Assembly: GCA_038203615.1 (NCBI GenBank)
Contig: JBBRDU010000033.1
Coordinates: 1-27,749, forward strand
From: JBBRDU01 sp038203615
Lineage (GTDB): Bacteria; Verrucomicrobiota; Verrucomicrobiia; Chthoniobacterales; UBA10450
Length of the DNA stretch: 27,749 bases
Direction: 5' to 3'
Part shown: piece by piece, positions 24,161 to 27,749 of the stretch
Position numbering within the stretch: position 1 is the first letter of the stretch
Layout of the letters: each line of letters starts with the position of its first letter
Notes under the pieces: generated by a model
Database searches by the model: none
Told to the model about the DNA's origin: nothing
The model's input: only the letters and a program-made list of their open reading frames with translations
Position numbers and translations under genes: made by a program

Positions 24161-24679
24161 TCAGGCGTATTCGTCCTTCACCCATTTGGCGTAACCCGCC
24201 GTCTCGAAGCGCCTCACGATCTCCCGGTAGCGCGGATCAGGTGAATCGACGAAATCACGAAAAGACCACGCGCCGTCGAAGCCGGTGGGCACAATGCTCC
24301 TGCCATGGGTATCGAGAATCTCCTTCGGGAATTTGAAGAACCCGAAGCAGGATTCGCGACCGCGCTCATCGGTGAGCACGAGGAAGACACCGCTTTCGGG
24401 GATCAATCGACACTGGCCAGCGATGGCGTCGTAATCCCGAACTTGGCCTTCCAATGGAAGGGCGACGCCTTTGAGCCTTTCGTCCTGCACCGCGTAGCTG
24501 CCACCGAGCCGCCGCGCGTAATCCCGTCGTTCTTGGGTGTCGAACTTGGCATTCAAAACAATGGTCGGCGCGAAGCCGAGGTGCTTGGCCAATCTCTCCA
24601 CGTCGCGCAGAAACTCCTCTAATTGGGATGCGGGCGTGTCGGCGGACGCGGTGAATTCGTAATGAAATGTCAGGCCCAT
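24161..24679 (-). CDS. Hypothetical protein, last gene of the mobile module
   Basis: A 172-residue soluble protein, not recognised. It opens MGLTFHYEFTASADTPASQL and has an N-terminal region suggesting a ferredoxin-like or beta-alpha fold (LRDVERLAKHLGFAPTIVLN, then AKFDTQERRDYARRLGG), a middle beta region (CRLIPESGVFLVLTDERGRE) and a C-terminal helix ending AGYAKWVKDEYA. The start at 24679 is supported by GAGGAGG about 7 bases upstream and by the usual module architecture: it overlaps the end of the upstream gene by 10 bases. An intrinsic terminator follows directly. Likely co-expressed with the DUF932 and clamp genes; function unknown. Confidence 0.7.
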   Translation of the reverse strand: MGLTFHYEFTASADTPASQLEEFLRDVERLAKHLGFAPTIVLNAKFDTQERRDYARRLGGSYAVQDERLKGVALPLEGQVRDYDAIAGQCRLIPESGVFLVLTDERGRESCFGFFKFPKEILDTHGRSIVPTGFDGAWSFRDFVDSPDPRYREIVRRFETAGYAKWVKDEYA

Positions 24680-25182
24680 GACCAATCCTCCTCTTCCCAA
24701 ATCCATGAGCCGGCCCCCACCGGATAAAGCTTCGCGGTGCCGCCGTCCGGGAGTGCGATGATTTCACCGTGCCATGATTCCTCTTCGCCGTCCGCGGTGA
24801 CCGTGATGAACGAGTCGGTCGCGGCTTCGTAGCGGGCGTCATTCGGGTCGAACACGGCGACAACTCTGAGTGCCTCCCCACCTTCAAAGAATGGCATGGC
24901 CCAACCATTCCAATGATGACCGTCCGTCCAGCCCCGGAACTTTTCAGCGATGCCCTCGATGCTGAATTGCGCACGGCGGAAGACCGACGTTTTCTCCCAC
25001 TCATTGGCAATCCCGAATTGTGGTACATCAGATGGTGGAATGATGAGTTGCAGCCCACCGCCCATCGGATGAGCGAGCAGGTGCGCGGAAGAGTTGAATC
25101 CGTCGACTACGAGCGCCCCCTGGGGATATGCGGCGTCAGCGCGCACGATGACGTTCCCCTTGTGGAATGAATTCTTGCTCAT
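24670..25182 (-). CDS. Hypothetical protein of the mobile module
   Basis: A 170-residue acidic protein, not recognised. Starts MSKNSFHKGNVIVRADAAYP with a good ribosome site (GAAAGGA, 7 bases upstream). Contains Trp-rich blocks GWTDGHHWNGWAMPFFEGG and GSWIWEEEDWSWA, a central EIIALPDGGTAKLYPVG strand region and no signal or membrane segment. The C-terminus overlaps the next gene by 10 bases. A GC-rich hairpin precedes it (25226-25258). Such small proteins accompany DUF932 genes on plasmids and integrative elements; the role is unknown. Confidence 0.72.
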   Translation of the reverse strand: MSKNSFHKGNVIVRADAAYPQGALVVDGFNSSAHLLAHPMGGGLQLIIPPSDVPQFGIANEWEKTSVFRRAQFSIEGIAEKFRGWTDGHHWNGWAMPFFEGGEALRVVAVFDPNDARYEAATDSFITVTADGEEESWHGEIIALPDGGTAKLYPVGAGSWIWEEEDWSWA

Positions 25183-25225
25183 AATTGTTCCTTTCGTGGT
25201 TTGCTGTTTGGTTCCTAAAACGCGA

Positions 25226-25258
25226 GGAAGCCGGGCCGGAAATCCCGGCCCGGCTTCC
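25226..25258 (-). terminator. Perfect 14-bp GC-rich hairpin between module genes
   Basis: GGAAGCCGGGCCGG (25226-25239) and CCGGCCCGGCTTCC (25245-25258) flank a 5-base loop. On the minus strand the stem is followed by TCGCGTTTTAGG, so it may act as a weak terminator or an mRNA-stabilising or attenuating element between the 68-residue gene and the next gene. It shares the core CCGGGCCGGA with the hairpin at 26330. Confidence 0.6.
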
Positions 25259-25272
25259 ATGTGCGTCTCGCG

Positions 25273-25479
25273 TTACAATTGGTGATCCAGATGCCCGGGA
25301 CCATTGCCCTCGGGGTCTGCAAGCACTGTGACAGTCGCTGCGTTTCCGTCGCGGTCCCAGCCATTGAGGAGGAGGACCGGCAGTGCCTGTCCCTCCAGTT
25401 CTTCCCACAGAATCGCGGTGATCTGGCGCCCAACCAGTTTGGCATAGTGCTCCCGCTCGATTTTCGTCGGCCGGCTCAT
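25273..25479 (-). CDS. Small hypothetical protein (68 aa)
   Basis: Starts MSRPTKIEREHYAKLVGRQI and ends GNGPGHLDHQL. The pattern TAILWEELEGQALPVLLLNG followed by WDRDGNAATVTVLADPEGNG suggests a small beta-rich protein. The ATG overlaps the DUF932 stop (ATGA, 25476-25479), strong support for a real, coupled gene. Not recognised. Nothing indicates secretion or membrane location. Confidence 0.75.
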   Translation of the reverse strand: MSRPTKIEREHYAKLVGRQITAILWEELEGQALPVLLLNGWDRDGNAATVTVLADPEGNGPGHLDHQL

Positions 25480-26252
25480 GACGGTGAGTGCAGCCCGACA
25501 TGGGTATCGAGCAGACCGTGGAGTGCCTCGGTTCGCCGCGGCAGCTCGATGAGGTTACCCTTCAATGCCTCGGTGAAGGCATTGAAGAGCGACCACGCAT
25601 TGCGAGGCTGAAACGCTTCATGTCGAGGTTCACGCCATTCGTGGAGCACACGCGGAATCAGCTTGTTCGGGCACACGCCAACATCGGTGGCGCGCACGAC
25701 GAGATCATGTGCGGTACGATCCTCGATCTCCGTCAATTTATACGTCGAGAGCCGGGTGTCCTGATGGTGCCACCGGTCCATGAGCTGACCGACAGCGGAC
25801 TGTACGAGACGGGGCAGATCACGGACGATGTGCGTGGTGTGTTTCCGGGCGATTTTCACCTCCCCCGAAAACGACAAATTGTCGCAAATGAATATTTGCG
25901 CTCCGGCCACAATCCCGGCCGGGAAGGTCTTGTCGTGCGAATTCCGCAGGCCGAGAACCCAGCAGTAATCCTCGGCGGATTCAGCGCGCTGGATTTCCAT
26001 GAGGCCGAAGTAGCGCAGACCTTCGTGGCTCAGGCTGTGCGCTTGCGTACCGACGACGAGGCCGTTGGATTGCAACGTGCGCTCGACGTGGGTGACGAGT
26101 TCGAGATGCGGGATGGGCGTCCAGGTGTCCGTGGCACGAGGCGTCGGGATGCGCTGAACGTCGTGGCGCTCAACCCTCTGCGCACCGCAGTGCAAAATGA
26201 GGTTCGGGCGCGGGCGTTGGATGGGTGGTGCTTGGTCAAGAATTGCGACCAT
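25476..26252 (-). CDS. DUF932 (phage/plasmid-like) protein
   Basis: A 258-residue protein of the DUF932 family, often annotated phage/plasmid-like protein (TIGR03299 group); its biochemical role is not established. Landmarks: GLRYFGLMEIQ, WVLGLRNSHDKTFPAGIVAG, AQIFICDNLSFSGEVKIARK, GVCPNKLIPRVLHEWREPRH and SLFNAFTEALKGNLIELPRR. I start it at ATG 26252 (MVAILDQAPP) because AGAAAGGA lies 6 bases upstream; an upstream extension to 26354 would have no such site and runs over the hairpin at 26330. It is second in the clamp module, with a coupled small gene downstream. A diverged, N-terminally deleted paralogue lies on the plus strand at 14638-15174. Confidence 0.9.
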   Translation of the reverse strand: MVAILDQAPPIQRPRPNLILHCGAQRVERHDVQRIPTPRATDTWTPIPHLELVTHVERTLQSNGLVVGTQAHSLSHEGLRYFGLMEIQRAESAEDYCWVLGLRNSHDKTFPAGIVAGAQIFICDNLSFSGEVKIARKHTTHIVRDLPRLVQSAVGQLMDRWHHQDTRLSTYKLTEIEDRTAHDLVVRATDVGVCPNKLIPRVLHEWREPRHEAFQPRNAWSLFNAFTEALKGNLIELPRRTEALHGLLDTHVGLHSPS

Positions 26253-26329
26253 GGTTTTTCCTTTCTGTTTGGTGCACGCGACGATTGTCGGCGCAATTTG
26301 ATTGATAGTGTTGTGGCGGTTGAACGAAG

Positions 26330-26363
26330 CCGGGCCGGACAAGCTTGCGCTCATCCGACCCGG
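26330..26363 (-). repeat. Hairpin in the clamp-DUF932 gap
   Basis: CCGGGCCGGA (26330-26339) and TCCGACCCGG (26354-26363) pair over 10 positions; the single mismatch becomes a G-U pair in the minus-strand RNA. It sits 78 bases upstream of the DUF932 start, inside the operon. The stem core is the same as in the 25226 hairpin. Confidence 0.5.
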
Positions 26364-26398
26364 ACATCGTGTGCGGCCTTCGCGATCTATTTACGGGA

Positions 26399-27749
26399 CT
26401 AGATGCGGACGGTCTGGAGCGACCGGAGGGTTGCGCGCACGGACGAGATTTCTTTGTCGCTGGCCTTGTTCTCGCGTTGCGCCTGTTTCAGGGCGTCACC
26501 GAGTTTGTGGAGGCCGGCAATGGCGTTGCGGAATTCACCACGGACGATTTCGAGTTGGGCCAGCGCAGTTTCGAGCGCGGGTTTCTCGGTCGTTTCCGGG
26601 GCGGTTGTGGCGGGACGTTTGGCCGCGCCAGTATTGGTGCCGTTGGTATCGGGCATGGGTTCCTCCTTGGGTTGGTCCGCCGAGGGCGGAGGGTTTGGAG
26701 CCGTTGGCTCGTTTTGAGCCGCAGGGGTCACTGGTGTGGGTTGTGGCGCCTGGGTCGGCGCGGGATTGGGACGCGTGGGCATCACGATCATCTGCCGACC
26801 GCCGTTGCTGAAGCGCAGCGGCGAAAGGGCGTCGATCGTTTCGGCTTTCGTGAGGCCGAAGTGCAGCGCCTTGGTGAGGAGGTTCCGATTGAGGAAGATC
26901 TTCACGTCCTTGCCGCGGCTTTTCACTCCCTCCATTTCGATGCGTGTCCAGTTCTCGGCACCGGGCGACCGGCCGAGGAGCGCGAGTTTGCCTCCGCTCC
27001 ACTCCAGTCCGATGGCGAAATTCACGGCATCGTCGCAGGGCATGCGCTGAATGGTCTGGAGCACCCCCTCGACATCCGCCTCGAATTCGATTGTCGTGGC
27101 GAAACTGTCGGGAGTCGGCACGACCTGTCGCCAGTTGGGATAATTCCCGTCGATCTGACGCATGATGAAACGCCAGCGCCGGCTGCTGATTTGCAAATGG
27201 CCGGGTTCATCCGTTCTCGCGCCGGTAGTCACTTTGAGTTGCCATTCACCGTCGCTGTTGAATTCCTTCCACCCAATGAACTTGTGGGTGGGGATGATCA
27301 GCGATTCGTTCAACGGCAGCGCGAAGGAATTGCTACTGAACAAATGCCGGCCATCGGTGCCGACCACGTAATTGGCTTCGGGCTTCGACACGTCGAGGTA
27401 GGCGCCATTGAGGATGAGGCGGGTCTCATCGGTGCTCGCACATTGCAGCGCCTCGTGGATGGACTGGCGCACCGTGTCGGGTAACGCAATTGCATCGCTC
27501 TTGATTCTTGGGATTTCCGGTAATTCATCGACCGGCAGCGATTCGACTTTGGTTTCCACGACTTGCTGGCCGATCCGGTATTTAATTGCGGCGGTGGCTT
27601 CGCCGCTCTTCTCGACGAGGACCTCTTCGCCATTGCCGCAGGCCTTGCAGGTCTTGAGCAATTCGTCGTGGGGGACGAGCAGCGCCGCAGGTTCACCGGT
27701 TCCGGGTTGTTCGAGTCGGACAGTGACGAAGTGATCAAGGTCCGTGCCG
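26399..27749 (-). CDS. DNA polymerase III beta-clamp homologue with long tail (partial)
   Basis: 449 residues are visible; the gene continues beyond the window. It begins at GTDLDHFVTVRLEQP, matching the GTDLEMEM region of E. coli DnaN (about residue 46), so some 45 residues are missing. Domain landmarks: LLVPHDELLKTCKACGNGEE and LPVDELPEIP; then LPDTVRQSIHEALQCAS, LILNGAYLDV, VVGTDGRHLF and LPLNESLIIPTHKFIG; then FIMRQIDGNYPNWRQVVP and a final LRFSNGGRQMIVMPTR, where a normal clamp ends (VMPMRL). A 123-residue extension follows: a Pro/Ala/Thr-rich linker (PNPAPTQAPQPTPVTP) and a charged helix (ALETALAQLEIVRGEFRNAI to SVRATLRSLQTVRI). Clamps tether polymerases and partners to DNA. This looks like an accessory, mobile-element clamp rather than the chromosomal dnaN, whose usual neighbours are dnaA and recF. 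Confidence 0.9.
   Translation of the reverse strand, partial: GTDLDHFVTVRLEQPGTGEPAALLVPHDELLKTCKACGNGEEVLVEKSGEATAAIKYRIGQQVVETKVESLPVDELPEIPRIKSDAIALPDTVRQSIHEALQCASTDETRLILNGAYLDVSKPEANYVVGTDGRHLFSSNSFALPLNESLIIPTHKFIGWKEFNSDGEWQLKVTTGARTDEPGHLQISSRRWRFIMRQIDGNYPNWRQVVPTPDSFATTIEFEADVEGVLQTIQRMPCDDAVNFAIGLEWSGGKLALLGRSPGAENWTRIEMEGVKSRGKDVKIFLNRNLLTKALHFGLTKAETIDALSPLRFSNGGRQMIVMPTRPNPAPTQAPQPTPVTPAAQNEPTAPNPPPSADQPKEEPMPDTNGTNTGAAKRPATTAPETTEKPALETALAQLEIVRGEFRNAIAGLHKLGDALKQAQRENKASDKEISSVRATLRSLQTVRI

Noticed and set aside
25488..26402. 304-codon plus-strand open frame
   Set aside because: Antisense to DUF932, which has a ribosome site, family motifs and a coupled downstream gene.

Overview
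The window looks like chromosomal DNA of a soil or freshwater member of the Verrucomicrobiota or a close PVC relative. This is inferred from gene content: large secreted polysaccharide enzymes with Sec or Tat signals, a DUF4838 protein, a SUMF-like protein, long gene-poor gaps full of short repeats, and weak or absent Shine-Dalgarno sites. No rRNA or tRNA gene fixes the taxonomy. The sequence is a mosaic of intact operons separated by gene debris.

1-2.9 kb: a single-domain response regulator, two unrecognised small proteins, a frameshifted histidine-kinase tail and a small HTH gene bordered by short repeats. 2.9-11 kb: a carbohydrate-degradation island with a frameshifted DUF4838 gene, a Tat-type beta-propeller glycoside-hydrolase-like protein, a 1010-residue heparinase/alginate-lyase-like protein and a secreted SUMF-like protein. 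11-15.5 kb: repeats, a YpeA-like acetyltransferase, a secreted lectin-like protein, a membrane-protein/XRE-regulator pair behind a 40-bp dyad, then a debris field with ligase-like, sulfatase, sliding-clamp and DUF932 fragments.

15.5-23.3 kb: an orphan phoU (+) converges on a minus-strand tripartite efflux operon, in the order membrane-fusion protein, RraA-like enzyme, RND pump, TolC-like channel, then a secreted hypothetical. A TGTCA direct repeat with 11-bp period, resembling a Pho box, lies upstream. 23.4-27.7 kb: a truncated IS110-type transposase, an intrinsic terminator, and a compact minus-strand module. In transcription order that module is a DNA sliding clamp with a 123-residue Pro-rich and helical tail (its 5' end is outside the window), a DUF932 protein and three small unknown proteins. 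Several of its genes overlap and most have good ribosome sites.

The most interesting point is that this clamp/DUF932 module occurs twice. The right copy appears intact. The left copy (about 14.45-15.17 kb, opposite strand) is a diverged remnant in which a 550-bp deletion at a 7-bp microhomology joins the clamp tail to DUF932. This suggests repeated acquisition of an uncharacterised plasmid-, phage- or ICE-like element carrying its own clamp.
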